Assembly: GCF_016881005.1 (NCBI RefSeq)
Contig: NZ_JACOPV010000004.1
Coordinates: 248,001 to 312,000, forward strand
From: Pseudomonas arcuscaelestis
GTDB taxonomy: Bacteria > Pseudomonadota > Gammaproteobacteria > Pseudomonadales > Pseudomonadaceae
Direction: 5' to 3'
DNA: 64,000 bases
Shown: positions 17,229-26,085 of the stretch, piece by piece
Position numbering within the stretch: the stretch's first letter is position 1
Layout of the letters: every line of letters starts with the position of its first letter
The notes under the pieces: model-generated
What the model saw: only the letters and a program-made list of their open reading frames with translations
Told to the model about the DNA's origin: nothing
Databases searched by the model: none
Made by a program: the position numbers and the translations under genes

Positions 17229-17807
17229 CTAGACATAACAGTTGTGTTCATCGCTGATGGTTTTGGCGTCACGCATGAGGAGTGAAAAGGCGCAGAGCAA
17301 TATCCCTTTCATGATCTCGTAAACCGCCACGGATGATACACCGATCGATACGCTGAAGCTTCTTTCACCCGCAGGCAGGTCGATGGCAAATGCCAAGCCC
17401 TGGAGGGTGCCGATAACCGGCCATAGCATCGGTGTGCAGATGCACAGCAGGCCAACCCACCACAGCAGTTTGATGTTTTCTGCTGTCCAGGTTTGACCCT
17501 TGGACAAGCGCAGGAAGAACAAACCGGTGAAGAACAACGCCAGCACCGACAGGCTGCTGGGGATCAACTCCAGGGCCAGCACCAGGCCTAGGGCCAGGAT
17601 GGAGGGTTGGTAGTCCGGTGCCAGCAGCAATGGCATCTGGTCGCCATAGCTTTGCAGGTAAGCGCTCTGCATCTGGGCTTTGTCGAAAATCCACAGCATT
17701 GCAGTGCTGCCAAATTCGACGACGGCGGTCGTCCAGGCGAGTAGAGCGGCGAATGCGCCGATCACTCGAAGGCGCGAGCGCGCATAGGCCACTGTTTTAC
17801 TGTTCAT
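17229..17807 (-). CDS. DUF2975 membrane protein
   Basis: The product has 192 residues with four hydrophobic segments (about 12-33, 62-95, 108-128 and 150-175) and a short cytosolic tail. The pattern and the adjacent HTH gene match DUF2975, which is thought to pair with XRE regulators as a membrane-linked switch. That role is inferred from the association and is not proven. It is the first gene of the operon. Confidence 0.75.
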   Translation of the reverse strand: MNSKTVAYARSRLRVIGAFAALLAWTTAVVEFGSTAMLWIFDKAQMQSAYLQSYGDQMPLLLAPDYQPSILALGLVLALELIPSSLSVLALFFTGLFFLRLSKGQTWTAENIKLLWWVGLLCICTPMLWPVIGTLQGLAFAIDLPAGERSFSVSIGVSSVAVYEIMKGILLCAFSLLMRDAKTISDEHNCYV

Positions 17808-18283
17808 GTTTTGCCTCCGTTCGATGTTGAGCGGTGGGCATTATTTTCTAGAAATTATCGCAATACAATAATTAATTGTTGTTTTGTGTGAGGTGTGACG
17901 TTTTGACTCGATCGCGGAGCAAGCCGCTCCCACAGCAACGCGCCACACACTGTGGGGGCGGGTTTGCCCTGTGCCTTGGAAAATATAATTTACGAAGCTT
18001 TCGGCAACCTTTAAGGGCTTTCACCTGAATACGGTTTAAAAGACGCGAAATTTAATTAGTAATTTTCTATCGATTTGACTTTAGCGATGCCTTGAGCTAA
18101 TTTGTTGTTCATTATGTTGAACAGTAAAGCGTTTCTGCTCCCCACCTCTCGTCTGGCCTCCTGTGAAAATCACTGGACCGGCGGTCTCTAGCGCCTCCCC
18201 CGACAAACAGCTTGTTCCTTGGTTTTTGTCTGTAGCCCGTCGCCGTTTGTGCGCCCGGTTTGTTTCGCCCGTGGGAGGGCATC
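17808..18283. other. Divergent intergenic region, 476 bp
   Basis: It contains a REP pair (17911-17968), an AT-rich stretch (17978-18120) that probably carries promoters, and a GC-rich leader of about 150 bp before mdtJ. A GTG-initiated frame of 53 codons (18163-18324) overlaps the mdtJ start out of frame and has no good ribosome site. Confidence 0.6.
17911..17968. repeat. REP pair (inverted)
   Basis: ATCGCGGAGCAAGCCGCTCC and the inverted copy GGGGGCGGGTTTGCC flank a 14-bp centre. The core matches the pseudomonad REP. Confidence 0.75.
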
Positions 18284-18643
18284 ATGCGTTCCTGGATCTA
18301 TTTGTTTATTGCCATCATCGCTGAGGTGATTGGCACCGTTTCGATGAAATTCGCCGCTACTGCGCACCCGGTGTTGGGTCATGGCTTGATGTACGCCATG
18401 ATCGGTCTGTCGTATTTCTTCCTCGCGCTGGCCGTTAAGCGCGTGCCGGTAGGTGTTGCCTACGCGCTGTGGGAAGGCATCGGCATTGTGCTTATTACCT
18501 TGGCCAGCGTTACCTGGTTGGGTGAAAGCCTGGGCTTGCTCAAGGCCGCCGGCCTGGGTGTGATGATTGCCGGTATCTTGCTGATCAAGTCCGGTACCCG
18601 CCCAGCACCTGCCGAGCGCAACAGGGAGGCGCTGCCATGCTAA
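18284..18643 (+). CDS. mdtJ: SMR-family polyamine exporter subunit MdtJ
   Basis: The product has 119 residues and four transmembrane helices, with the SMR glutamate in helix 1 ([14 protein letters not shown]) and the [19 protein letters not shown] block. ALWEG rather than ALWGG, and the C-terminal [12 protein letters not shown], are features of MdtJ rather than of EmrE or SugE. MdtJ and MdtI form a heterodimer that exports spermidine in E. coli. The ATG follows GGGAGG at ideal spacing; an upstream TTG frame start is not needed. It overlaps mdtI by 7 bp. Links with aguBA (putrescine) in this window are thematic only. Confidence 0.9.
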   Translation: MRSWIYLFIAIIAEVIGTVSMKFAATAHPVLGHGLMYAMIGLSYFFLALAVKRVPVGVAYALWEGIGIVLITLASVTWLGESLGLLKAAGLGVMIAGILLIKSGTRPAPAERNREALPC

Positions 18644-18966
18644 GCATGAATTGGATTCCCTTCGCCTGGCTTGGCCTGGCGATCGTGCTCGAAGTTATCG
18701 CCAACCTGTTGCTCAAGTATTCCGATGGTTTTCGCAAGCGCGGCCTGGGGATCGTTTCGATTCTTTGTGTACTGGCGGCGTTTACCGCGCTGGCCCAGGC
18801 TGTTCGCGATATTGAACTGTCGCTCGCTTATGCCATTTGGGGTGGCTTCGGCATTCTCGCCACCGTGGCCATGGGTTGGGCACTTTTTGGCCAGCGCTTG
18901 GCGGGGCGGGGCTGGTTGGGCCTGATGCTATTGCTGGCGGGTATGAGCATGCTGAAACTGGCCTGA
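18637..18966 (+). CDS. mdtI: SMR-family polyamine exporter subunit MdtI
   Basis: The product has 109 residues and four transmembrane helices. The sequence [20 protein letters not shown], then [13 protein letters not shown] and a C terminus [13 protein letters not shown], is closely MdtI-like. The start at 18637 has GGGAGG seven bases upstream, inside the end of mdtJ, so the two are translationally coupled, as expected for a 1:1 heterodimer. Confidence 0.92.
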   Translation: MLSMNWIPFAWLGLAIVLEVIANLLLKYSDGFRKRGLGIVSILCVLAAFTALAQAVRDIELSLAYAIWGGFGILATVAMGWALFGQRLAGRGWLGLMLLLAGMSMLKLA

Positions 18967-19174
18967 TTTTGCTGCTTAGAGCTATTTGCTGGAACGCTTA
19001 TGCACAAGGCGCGTGCCAGCAAGGCCGCGCGTATGTCGGCTTAAGGCGCGCCTTTGGTCTTTGCGCAAATGGCTGTTTTTGCTGGCGATAAACCGCTGAG
19101 CAAAAAACGACCAATCGTTGAAAGCGTTTGGATCCAAGGTTTTTGAGGGTTTTTTCAAAAGGTTGCCCACAGAC

Positions 19175-19183
19175 TTATCCACA
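19175..19183 (+). promoter_or_regulatory. Single perfect DnaA box
   Basis: TTATCCACA lies 22 bp downstream of the stop codon of the convergent methyltransferase gene. It is isolated here, unlike the dense cluster at 57-59 kb, and is probably incidental. Confidence 0.4.
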
Positions 19184-19204
19184 GGCTGCGCACAGTTGTC
19201 GCAG

Positions 19205-20425
19205 TCAGTGGCGTTCGGCCATTAGCATCAGGTTGCGCGGGGTCAGTGGCTGGTCGCAGAACACCCCCAATTGCACCCGATAGCCTTGCTCTTGCAAGTA
19301 CAGGGCGCGGTCCAATACTAGCCAAAGCTCAAGGGGGCGACGGAACAGGTTGCGCAGCAGTTCGAGGTTGCGGACCTCGGCCAAACGCTGCCAACCCAGG
19401 GCCTGCAAGCTAGCCCAGTCTGGTGTATGGTCGATGTGCAGGCCTTTGAGTGCTGCCAGCTCCTGGCAGTAGCCAGCGAACGGCTTTTGCAGCCAGCTCA
19501 CCGGTAACGATGGTGTCGGCAGGTACTCATCAACACCCCGCAGCTGCCGCTGCAGCAGATCAAAGCCCAGGCGCCTGGCCATCGACTCGTCGCGCTGGCG
19601 GCGTACCCGCGCGCCGGCGGTGACGGTCTCACTCAGTGGCAGGCCAAGATCATCGATTGAAAGCTGCAACCCCGAGGCAATCGCGGCGCCAGACAACGGC
19701 TGGTAGTGCGCGGCCTGAATGCGGTTGTAGCAGCACGGGGCAATGGCCAGTTGGCGACAACCTTGCTGGCTGGCCAGCTTGATCAAGCGCACATGCAAAT
19801 CGCCGCAGGCATGCAGGGCCACCGCCGTATGTTCGCTGCCCAACTGGCGGCAGGCTTGGTCTGCCATCACGTCTTGGAGCAAGTGCTGGCTCGGTAGCCC
19901 GTGATGCTGGCTGAGTGCATGGCCGGCTTGCACCAGCGCAGGGTCGTATTCCAGGCAGGTCAGCTTTTGCCGGTCGGCTTGCAGTAGCCGTCGTCCCAGG
20001 TGGCCTTTGCCGGAGCACCAGTCGAGCCAGTGTTGTGGTTCGTGGGTGAACGCCAGGTGACTGGCGAACGCCTCGATCTGCTGCCACTTGCGACCAGGCA
20101 CATCCACATTCAGGCGATGGCTTGCTGAGTGCAGTTCGATGGCAGGTAGCTCGCCGACTTCGGACAACTGGCGTGCCACATGCGCCAACTGCGGGAATGG
20201 CTGCGGTGCAGGCAAAAGCTCGGGGTGGTTGTGCGCCGCCTCTGCCTCGCTCAACGAGCGTTGCCTTAACCAGTTCGCCAAGGCCGGGTGCTCGCTTTCC
20301 CAGGGCAATTGCCGCTGGGTGAAGGGGCGAGGGCGCCAAAGCGCTTGATGCTCGCGCAGAAAGCTGTCCAGGGCCTGGAAGCGGCCAAGCATGTGCGTAT
20401 CTGTTAGCGGGCGGGGCGTGGTCAT
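19205..20425 (-). CDS. SAM-dependent methyltransferase (METTL25/GSTCD-like)
   Basis: The product has 406 residues. A Rossmann methyltransferase core starts at about residue 130, with SAM-binding motif I LDWCSGKGHLGRRLL (134-148), LEYDPALVQAG, and the family motifs VALHACGDLH and IAPCCYN. The N-terminal 110 residues and C-terminal 120 residues are poorly conserved extensions. The APCCYN-type motif is shared with eukaryotic METTL25/GSTCD proteins; substrates of bacterial members are unknown to me. It lies 45 bp after the ABC-transporter operon on the same strand, with no evident terminator between. Confidence 0.85.
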   Translation of the reverse strand: MTTPRPLTDTHMLGRFQALDSFLREHQALWRPRPFTQRQLPWESEHPALANWLRQRSLSEAEAAHNHPELLPAPQPFPQLAHVARQLSEVGELPAIELHSASHRLNVDVPGRKWQQIEAFASHLAFTHEPQHWLDWCSGKGHLGRRLLQADRQKLTCLEYDPALVQAGHALSQHHGLPSQHLLQDVMADQACRQLGSEHTAVALHACGDLHVRLIKLASQQGCRQLAIAPCCYNRIQAAHYQPLSGAAIASGLQLSIDDLGLPLSETVTAGARVRRQRDESMARRLGFDLLQRQLRGVDEYLPTPSLPVSWLQKPFAGYCQELAALKGLHIDHTPDWASLQALGWQRLAEVRNLELLRNLFRRPLELWLVLDRALYLQEQGYRVQLGVFCDQPLTPRNLMLMAERH

Positions 20426-20470
20426 AGGCAGTCAAGCGAACGGGGCTGTGATCAGCCCCGTTATACAGGT

Positions 20471-21160
20471 TTAGCGACCCTGGCAGGCGTCGACGCGCAG
20501 CCAGCGTTCAAGCACCTTGAAGCCTTGCACCAGCAGGAAGGAGATCAGCAGGTAGAACAGCCCCGCTGCGAAGAAGATCTCTACCGGCAGGTAGGTGCGG
20601 GCGATGATGGTTCGCGCCATGCCGGTCAGTTCCAGCAGGGTTACGGTACTGGCCAGGGCGCTGGCCTTGAGCATCAGGATCACTTCGTTGCTGTACGCCG
20701 GCAGGCCGATGCGCGCGGCGCGCGGCAGCATGATGTAGAACAGCGCCTTGGCTTTGGACATGCCCAGCGCCCGCGCCGCCTCGATTTCGCCGCGAGGAAT
20801 GGCTTGCAAGGCGCCGCGCAGAATCTCGGCGATGTAGGCCGCGGTGTGCAGGGTCATGGTTAGCACCGTGCACCAGAACGGGTCGCGCAAGTAAGGCCAG
20901 AGGGAACTGTTGCGCACCGCTTCAAACTGGGCCAGGCCGTAATACACCAGGAACAGTTGCACCAGCAGTGGCGTACCACGGAAGAAGAAGATGTAACCGT
21001 AAGGCAGGGCGCGTACATACCAGTGCCGCGATGAGCGCGCGATACCCAGCGGAATAGCAATGATCAGGCCGGCGATGACAGCGATTGCCACCAGCTCCAA
21101 GGTCAGTGTGGCGCCTTGGGCAAGGCGTGGCAGCCACTTGATAATGACTTCCCAGTTCAT
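20471..21160 (-). CDS. Basic-amino-acid ABC transporter permease (HisM-like)
   Basis: The product is a 229-residue inner-membrane permease with the EAA loop EIEAARALGMSKAKALFYIMLPRA split around residues 130-155 and five hydrophobic segments. The start MNWEVIIKWLPRL overlaps the stop of the HisQ-like gene (ATGA), which is why I prefer it to the longer frame. It pairs with the upstream permease to form the channel of a polar amino acid importer of the His/Arg/Lys/Orn type. Confidence 0.92.
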   Translation of the reverse strand: MNWEVIIKWLPRLAQGATLTLELVAIAVIAGLIIAIPLGIARSSRHWYVRALPYGYIFFFRGTPLLVQLFLVYYGLAQFEAVRNSSLWPYLRDPFWCTVLTMTLHTAAYIAEILRGALQAIPRGEIEAARALGMSKAKALFYIMLPRAARIGLPAYSNEVILMLKASALASTVTLLELTGMARTIIARTYLPVEIFFAAGLFYLLISFLLVQGFKVLERWLRVDACQGR

Positions 21161-21852
21161 TGGTTGGCCCTCGCGAAGCCGCGTGCGGCGCGTTTTTCCA
21201 AGAAGTGCATGCCGGTCATTGCCAGTACGGTCAGCCCCAGATAGATGATGGCGGCAACCATGTAGAAGGTGAATGGCTGCTTGCTTACAGTCACTGCGAT
21301 TTGCGAGTGACGCATGATTTCTTCCAGGCCGATCACCGATACCAGCGCGGTGTCTTTCATCAAAATCATGAACAGGTTGCCAAGGCCGGGAAGGGCGATG
21401 CGCCACATCTGCGGCAGGATGAGTTTCGAGAAGATCCGGCCCTTGGACAGGCCCAGGGCCAGGCCCGCTTCACGATGGCCCTTGGGGATCGCCAGGATCG
21501 CACCACGGAACACTTCGGTGGCATAGGCGCCGAAGCACAGGCCCAGGGCAATCACGCCCGCAGAGAAGGCGCTGAGCTCAAGGCCCGGAATATTCAGGGC
21601 TTCGCCAAGCTGATTCATCATGCTGACGGTGCCGAAGTAAATCAGTAACACCCAGAGCAGTTCGGGTACGCCACGCACCAGCGTGGAGTAGAAGCCGCCC
21701 AGCCATTGCAGGGGTTTGTACGGTGAGGTTTTCGCCAGGGCGCCAAGCAGCCCCAATACCAGACCCAGACACAGGGCTGACAACGCAAGTTTGACGGTCA
21801 TCAGCGTCCCGGCTAACAGGGCCGGACCGAATCCGTATAGATCAATATTCAT
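21157..21852 (-). CDS. Basic-amino-acid ABC transporter permease (HisQ-like)
   Basis: This 231-residue inner-membrane permease begins YGFGPALLAGTLMTVKLAL and has an EAA-type loop (IPKGHREAGLALGLSKGRIF). It is the partner of the HisM-like permease, overlapping it by 4 bp. It follows the binding-protein gene by 57 bp. Confidence 0.92.
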   Translation of the reverse strand: MNIDLYGFGPALLAGTLMTVKLALSALCLGLVLGLLGALAKTSPYKPLQWLGGFYSTLVRGVPELLWVLLIYFGTVSMMNQLGEALNIPGLELSAFSAGVIALGLCFGAYATEVFRGAILAIPKGHREAGLALGLSKGRIFSKLILPQMWRIALPGLGNLFMILMKDTALVSVIGLEEIMRHSQIAVTVSKQPFTFYMVAAIIYLGLTVLAMTGMHFLEKRAARGFARANQ

Positions 21853-21909
21853 GGGCAGGTTTGTTCAAGGGACCGGCATCGCCGCGGGGGCGACGCCGGT
21901 CGGGGCGAA

Positions 21910-22671
21910 TCAATAGATGCTGAAAGGGAAGTACTTGTCGTTGATCTTCTTGTAAGTGCCGTCGGCAACGATTTCCTTCAGTGCAGCGTTCAGCTTGTTG
22001 CGCAGTTCGTTGTCACCCTTGCGCACAGCGATACCGACCTTGTCGCTCTCGTTCACTGGCTCGCCTTTGAACTCGTAGTTCTTGCCGGCATCGGACTTCA
22101 GCCAGTCGTAGTTGGCGTATTTGTCGGCCAGCAGGGCGTCTACACGACCCGAGGTCAGGTCCAGGTAGGCGTTTTCCTGGGTGTCGTAGAGGTTGACCTT
22201 GAAGTTGCCGTCCATGCCGCCGTGATCGTCCAGCCAGATTGCTGCCTGGGTGGCGCGCTGGGTGCCCAGGGTCTTGCCTTTGAGCGATGCGTCGTCGGTT
22301 TTGAAGTCGACGTTTTTCGGGGCGATGAACTGCTGTTTGTTCGAGTAGTACGGGTCGGTGAAGTCAACGGCTTGCTTGCGCTCGTCGGTGATCGACAGCG
22401 ACGAGACGATGAAGTCGAACTTCTTGGCGTTAAGGGCTGGAATGATGCCATCCCAATCGGAGGTGACGACTTCGCATTCAGCCTTCATCTTGGCGCACAG
22501 GGCGTCGCCGATGTCTTTGTCGAAACCTACGACCTGGCCGCTGGCATCCTTGTTGTTGAACGGCGGGTAGGCCGCTTCGATGCCCATCTTCAGTTTCTCG
22601 GCAGCCATGGCATTGGCCGAGAACACCAGCGTGGCGGCAGCGGCCAGGAGGAATTTCTTATAGTTCTGCAT
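21910..22671 (-). CDS. Periplasmic lysine/arginine/ornithine/histidine-binding protein
   Basis: The product is a 253-residue solute-binding protein with a signal peptide (cleavage after about residue 23, ANAMA). The SBP_bac_3 signatures are clear: KMGIEAAYPPFNNKDASGQV, VGFDKDIGDALCAKM and DFIVSSLSITDERKQAVDFT. The ArgT/HisJ-like features suggest a basic amino acid ligand. The start is fixed by CGGAG nine bases upstream; the longer frame runs back into the ATPase gene. Known pseudomonad relatives carry arginine or ornithine; the exact ligand is unproven. Confidence 0.93.
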   Translation of the reverse strand: MQNYKKFLLAAAATLVFSANAMAAEKLKMGIEAAYPPFNNKDASGQVVGFDKDIGDALCAKMKAECEVVTSDWDGIIPALNAKKFDFIVSSLSITDERKQAVDFTDPYYSNKQQFIAPKNVDFKTDDASLKGKTLGTQRATQAAIWLDDHGGMDGNFKVNLYDTQENAYLDLTSGRVDALLADKYANYDWLKSDAGKNYEFKGEPVNESDKVGIAVRKGDNELRNKLNAALKEIVADGTYKKINDKYFPFSIY

Positions 22672-22684
22672 GCGTGTTGCTCCG

Positions 22685-23458
22685 TTAGCGGTTGCTGGAC
22701 ATGAATTGTTTACAGCGCGCCGAGGTCGGGTTTTCGAAAACCTGCTGCGGCGTTCCCTGCTCTTCGACCAACCCTTGGTGCAGGAAGACAACTTCACTGG
22801 ACACCTGGCGGGCGAAGCCCATTTCGTGTGTAACCAGTAGCATGGTACGGCCTTCTTCGGCGAGGGCACGGATAACGTTAAGCACTTCCTGGACCATTTC
22901 CGGATCCAGCGCCGAGGTCGGTTCGTCGAACAGTATGACCTTGGGTTTCATTGCCAGCGTGCGGGCAATGGCTGCGCGCTGCTGCTGACCGCCGGAAAGT
23001 TCGGCCGGGTAGCTGTGGCGCTTGTTGTGGATACCTACTTTATTGAGCAGTGCTTCGGCATGCTCGATGGCCTCGGCCTTGCTCTGGCCGAGCACGCGCC
23101 GGGGCGCCTCGATGATGTTGTCGAGGATGCTCATGTGCGGCCACAGGTTGAAATTCTGGAACACGAAGCCGATCTCGCTGCGCAGGCGGTTGATCTGCTT
23201 GTTGTCGGCGGCTACCAGGTCGCCGTTTTTTGCGGCTTTCAAACGCAGCTCTTCACCAGCGACCAGGATCTGACCCTGGTGCGGGTTTTCCAGCAGGTTG
23301 ATGCAGCGCAGCAGAGTGGACTTGCCGGAGCCGGAGGATCCCAGGATCGAGATCACATCGCCATCGCGGGCGGTCAGCGAGATGCCCTTGAGGATCTCCT
23401 GGTCGCCGTAGCGTTTGTGCAGGTTGCGGATTTCCAGCGCGGGCGTGGCCTCAGCCAT
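22685..23458 (-). CDS. Amino acid ABC transporter ATPase (HisP-like)
   Basis: The product has 257 residues: Walker A GSSGSGKS at about 39-46, signature LSGGQQQRAAIARTLA, Walker B VILFDEPTSALDPE and the switch His in LVTHEMGFA. It has the HisP-type length and the insert (KAAKNGDLVAADNKQINRL) typical of histidine/arginine ATPases. It is the first gene of the operon (ATPase, binding protein, HisQ, HisM), with 13 bp before the binding-protein gene. Confidence 0.94.
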   Translation of the reverse strand: MAEATPALEIRNLHKRYGDQEILKGISLTARDGDVISILGSSGSGKSTLLRCINLLENPHQGQILVAGEELRLKAAKNGDLVAADNKQINRLRSEIGFVFQNFNLWPHMSILDNIIEAPRRVLGQSKAEAIEHAEALLNKVGIHNKRHSYPAELSGGQQQRAAIARTLAMKPKVILFDEPTSALDPEMVQEVLNVIRALAEEGRTMLLVTHEMGFARQVSSEVVFLHQGLVEEQGTPQQVFENPTSARCKQFMSSNR

Positions 23459-24068
23459 GTGCGGTCCTCATGTGTTCTGGTGCGCTCCTGCTTGTTGGCG
23501 GCCTTCCTGGCTGCGCCAAGCTAGCATAGCGGCGGAATGACAGCCAACAAGGTCGGGAGGGGCAAGCAGTTGCCAAGAGGGCAAGTGTCGCATCGCTGCA
23601 GCGGACTGTCGCGCCGATGACCACTTCCCTCGTTTCCAGGGCCGGAGCCTTGATGAAAAAAGGCGCGATGGTGCCAGTTTTGGCCGGTGCTGGAAAGTCG
23701 TTTCTGACCTTGGGCACAGCTTTGGCGCGTAACTGCGGCAAATGGTTGCGCCTGCGGGTTGCGCCTTTTTGCGCAAAAAATGTGCGAGAGGTGTTACCGC
23801 TGATGGATTTTGGTGCACCTGGGTATTTGTAAGTGGGTATTTCAGTAATCGTGTTTTTCCGCTGTAGTTTGATGGCCTTTCGGTCATATCTTGGCAGCAA
23901 GGGCATGGAACCCTTGATTTCCGCGGCCTGAGGAGTTGTGACTACGAGCGGTCATGCTGCTGGCGCATTTATTGCCTTATCCACCGCCAACAGGATGTAG
24001 CGCGCTTTTCGAAGTGTGCGCCTGACGAAATCAGGATGTAGAAAGCCACTCCCTTCAAAGGTAGTTTT
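23459..24068. other. Divergent intergenic region, 610 bp
   Basis: It holds the promoters of the amino acid ABC operon (minus) and gabP (plus). I find no convincing gene; the 139- and 151-codon minus-strand frames overlap each other and lack ribosome sites. A TGGCAAC...TTGC sequence (23562-23575, minus) resembles a sigma-54 promoter but has the wrong GG-GC spacing. The gabP ribosome site (AAAGGTAGTTTT) lies at the right end. Confidence 0.6.
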
Positions 24069-25463
24069 ATGAGCGGTACGCACAATTCCAATGACCTCGC
24101 TCAGGGGCTCAAACAACGGCATGTCACCATGCTGTCTATTGCTGGTGTAATCGGTGCTGGTTTGTTCGTGGGTTCTGGCCATGCCATCGCCCAGGCAGGT
24201 CCCGCGGTATTGCTGGCTTATGCTGCTGCCGGCACGTTGGTGATTCTGGTGATGCGCATGCTGGCCGAGATGGCCATTGCTTCCCCGGACACCGGATCAT
24301 TTTCCACCTATGCCGACAGGGCTATCGGCCATTGGGCTGGTTTTACCATTGGTTGGCTGTACTGGTGGTTCTGGGTGCTGGTGATCCCGCTGGAGGCCAA
24401 CGCCGCCGCAACCATTCTGCATGCTTGGTTCCCTGATGTAGGTATCTGGGTATTTACCCTGGTGATCACCCTGCTGCTAACCGCTACCAACCTGTTCAGC
24501 GTGAAGAACTACGGTGAATTCGAGTTCTGGTTCGCCTTGCTCAAAGTGGTCGCGATCATTGGCTTCATCATTCTTGGCCTGGCAGCGGTGTTTGGCTTCC
24601 TGCCTAACAGCCAGGTCAGCGGCGTTAGCCATCTGTTCGACACTCAAGGCTTCATGCCTAACGGCCTCGGCGCGGTACTGGCGGCAATGCTCACCACCAT
24701 GTTCTCGTTCATGGGTACCGAGATCGTCACTATTGCTGCTGCCGAGTCCAAGGACCCAGGCAAGCAGATCACCAAGGCCACCAATTCTGTGATCTGGCGG
24801 ATCTTCCTGTTCTATCTCGTGTCAATCTTCCTGGTGGTGGCACTGGTGCCATGGAACCACAGCGACTTGGCCGAAGTGGGTTCGTACCAGACCGTGCTGA
24901 ACCTGATGGGCATCCCTAATGCCAAGCTGATCGTCGACATCGTTGTCTTGATCGCGGTAACCAGCTGCCTGAACTCGGCGCTTTACACTTCTTCGCGCAT
25001 GCTCTTCTCCCTGAGCAAGCGTGGTGATGCCCCGGCCATGGCCCAGCGCACCACCTCCAGCGGCACTCCGTACGTTGCTGTGGTGCTGTCGACTGCGGCG
25101 GCATTTCTGACTGTGTTTGCCAACTATGTGGCCCCTGCTGCGGTGTTCGAGTTCTTGCTGGCAAGCTCCGGCGCTATTGCCTTGCTGGTGTATCTGGTGA
25201 TCGCAGTATCGCAACTGCGCATGCGTCGCCAGCGTATGGCGCGTGGCGAGAAAATCGCGTTCAAGATGTGGTTGTTCCCGGGCCTGACCTGGGCGACCAT
25301 CGCCTTCATCGTGGGCATTCTCACCGTGATGCTGATCCGTCCGGATCACCGTATCGAAATCGTCGCCACCGGCTTGCTGTCCATAGCGGTGGTAGCGGCA
25401 GGCCTGCTGGTGGCGCGCAAGCGCAAAGCCGAGGCGGCGGGGCGTGCGGTGCTGAACAACTGA
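24069..25463 (+). CDS. gabP: GABA permease
   Basis: The product is a 464-residue amino acid/proton symporter of the APC family with twelve predicted membrane helices. It is highly similar to GabP: LKQRHVTMLSIAGVIGAGLF near the N terminus, GHWAGFTIGWLYWWFWVLVI, FSFMGTEIVTIAAAES and SCLNSALYTSSRMLFSL. It imports 4-aminobutyrate, an intermediate of putrescine catabolism in pseudomonads. It is a single gene with its own terminator. Confidence 0.9.
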   Translation: MSGTHNSNDLAQGLKQRHVTMLSIAGVIGAGLFVGSGHAIAQAGPAVLLAYAAAGTLVILVMRMLAEMAIASPDTGSFSTYADRAIGHWAGFTIGWLYWWFWVLVIPLEANAAATILHAWFPDVGIWVFTLVITLLLTATNLFSVKNYGEFEFWFALLKVVAIIGFIILGLAAVFGFLPNSQVSGVSHLFDTQGFMPNGLGAVLAAMLTTMFSFMGTEIVTIAAAESKDPGKQITKATNSVIWRIFLFYLVSIFLVVALVPWNHSDLAEVGSYQTVLNLMGIPNAKLIVDIVVLIAVTSCLNSALYTSSRMLFSLSKRGDAPAMAQRTTSSGTPYVAVVLSTAAAFLTVFANYVAPAAVFEFLLASSGAIALLVYLVIAVSQLRMRRQRMARGEKIAFKMWLFPGLTWATIAFIVGILTVMLIRPDHRIEIVATGLLSIAVVAAGLLVARKRKAEAAGRAVLNN

Positions 25464-25477
25464 TTTAGCTGAAATGT

Positions 25478-25514
25478 AAAAAGGCCGCGATCTGAAAAGA
25501 TCGCGGCCTTTTTA
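25478..25514 (+). terminator. Rho-independent terminator after gabP
   Basis: AAAAAGGCCGCGATCT and its exact inverted copy surround a GAAA tetraloop and run into T residues. A textbook intrinsic terminator. Confidence 0.95.
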
Positions 25515-25566
25515 TTGGGCATTGCACGCAGGCCTGTGGCGGCCTTATCGCGAGCAGGTCCGAGTG

Positions 25567-26007
25567 TTAGCCATACATTTTCTGCTGGGTCTTGGCCACG
25601 GCTTCAGAGGCAGAAATGTAGGCTTGCTGAAACTCGTCACTTTCCAGCCAGGCCATGGTGGTGGCTTCGTCGGCGCCGTCCAGCCATTGGCGGTAGGCCG
25701 TGAAGACCATGACGATGTAGTCGGTGGCGTGTTCTTCCTTGTGGCCTTTGAGTACCAGGGCCAGCAGTGGGTCGACCAGGAACACCGAAATCAACGAAAC
25801 AAGCCCACCTTCCTGGGCTTGCTTCATTTTTTCGAACAGGGCGGTGTAGCTGCCCGAGTCCATGGCCTTGTTGAATACCTGCTCAACGCTGGCGCTGGAG
25901 CTTTCGCCGCTGCTCTTCACTGCCTGGCCACTACGCACCATGCGGTTTTCACGAGCCTTGTTGGCGGCGCGCTTGGCGCGTTTCTGCTGCTTGCTGTTAG
26001 AGGCCAT
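25567..26007 (-). CDS. Hypothetical protein, 146 residues
   Basis: I do not recognise the family. The first ~35 residues are very basic (KQQKRAKRAANKARENRM), possibly nucleic-acid contacting; the rest is predicted helical, with a hydrophobic stretch (GLVSLISVFLVDPLLALVL) at about 70-88. The ATG at 26007 has CAGGA seven bases upstream; a longer start at 26025 has none. It lies 78 bp after ppk2 on the same strand and may be cotranscribed with it. Confidence 0.65.
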   Translation of the reverse strand: MASNSKQQKRAKRAANKARENRMVRSGQAVKSSGESSSASVEQVFNKAMDSGSYTALFEKMKQAQEGGLVSLISVFLVDPLLALVLKGHKEEHATDYIVMVFTAYRQWLDGADEATTMAWLESDEFQQAYISASEAVAKTQQKMYG

Positions 26008-26085
26008 CGGTGAATCCTGAGTCAAAAAATTTTGCGTATTGAAGCCTAGTTGGCAAAGAAACCCAAGTGTATCCGACGGCCTCGC

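Noticed and set aside
16360..17807. XRE-DUF2975 pair as a toxin-antitoxin system
   Set aside because: DUF2975 is a four-helix membrane protein commonly paired with this HTH, and nothing resembles a toxin.
18120..18283. Guanidine-type (ykkC or mini-ykkC) riboswitch before the SMR genes
   Set aside because: No paired ACGR/GGACGACC loops are visible, and the genes are MdtJI rather than guanidine exporters.
19175..19183. Single DnaA box between mdtI and the methyltransferase gene as a second cluster
   Set aside because: Only one box; a single 9-mer is expected by chance at this window length.
23562..23575. Sigma-54-like TGGCAAC...TTGC upstream of the amino acid ABC operon (minus)
   Set aside because: The GG-GC spacing is 9 instead of 10 bp, which sigma-54 does not tolerate well.
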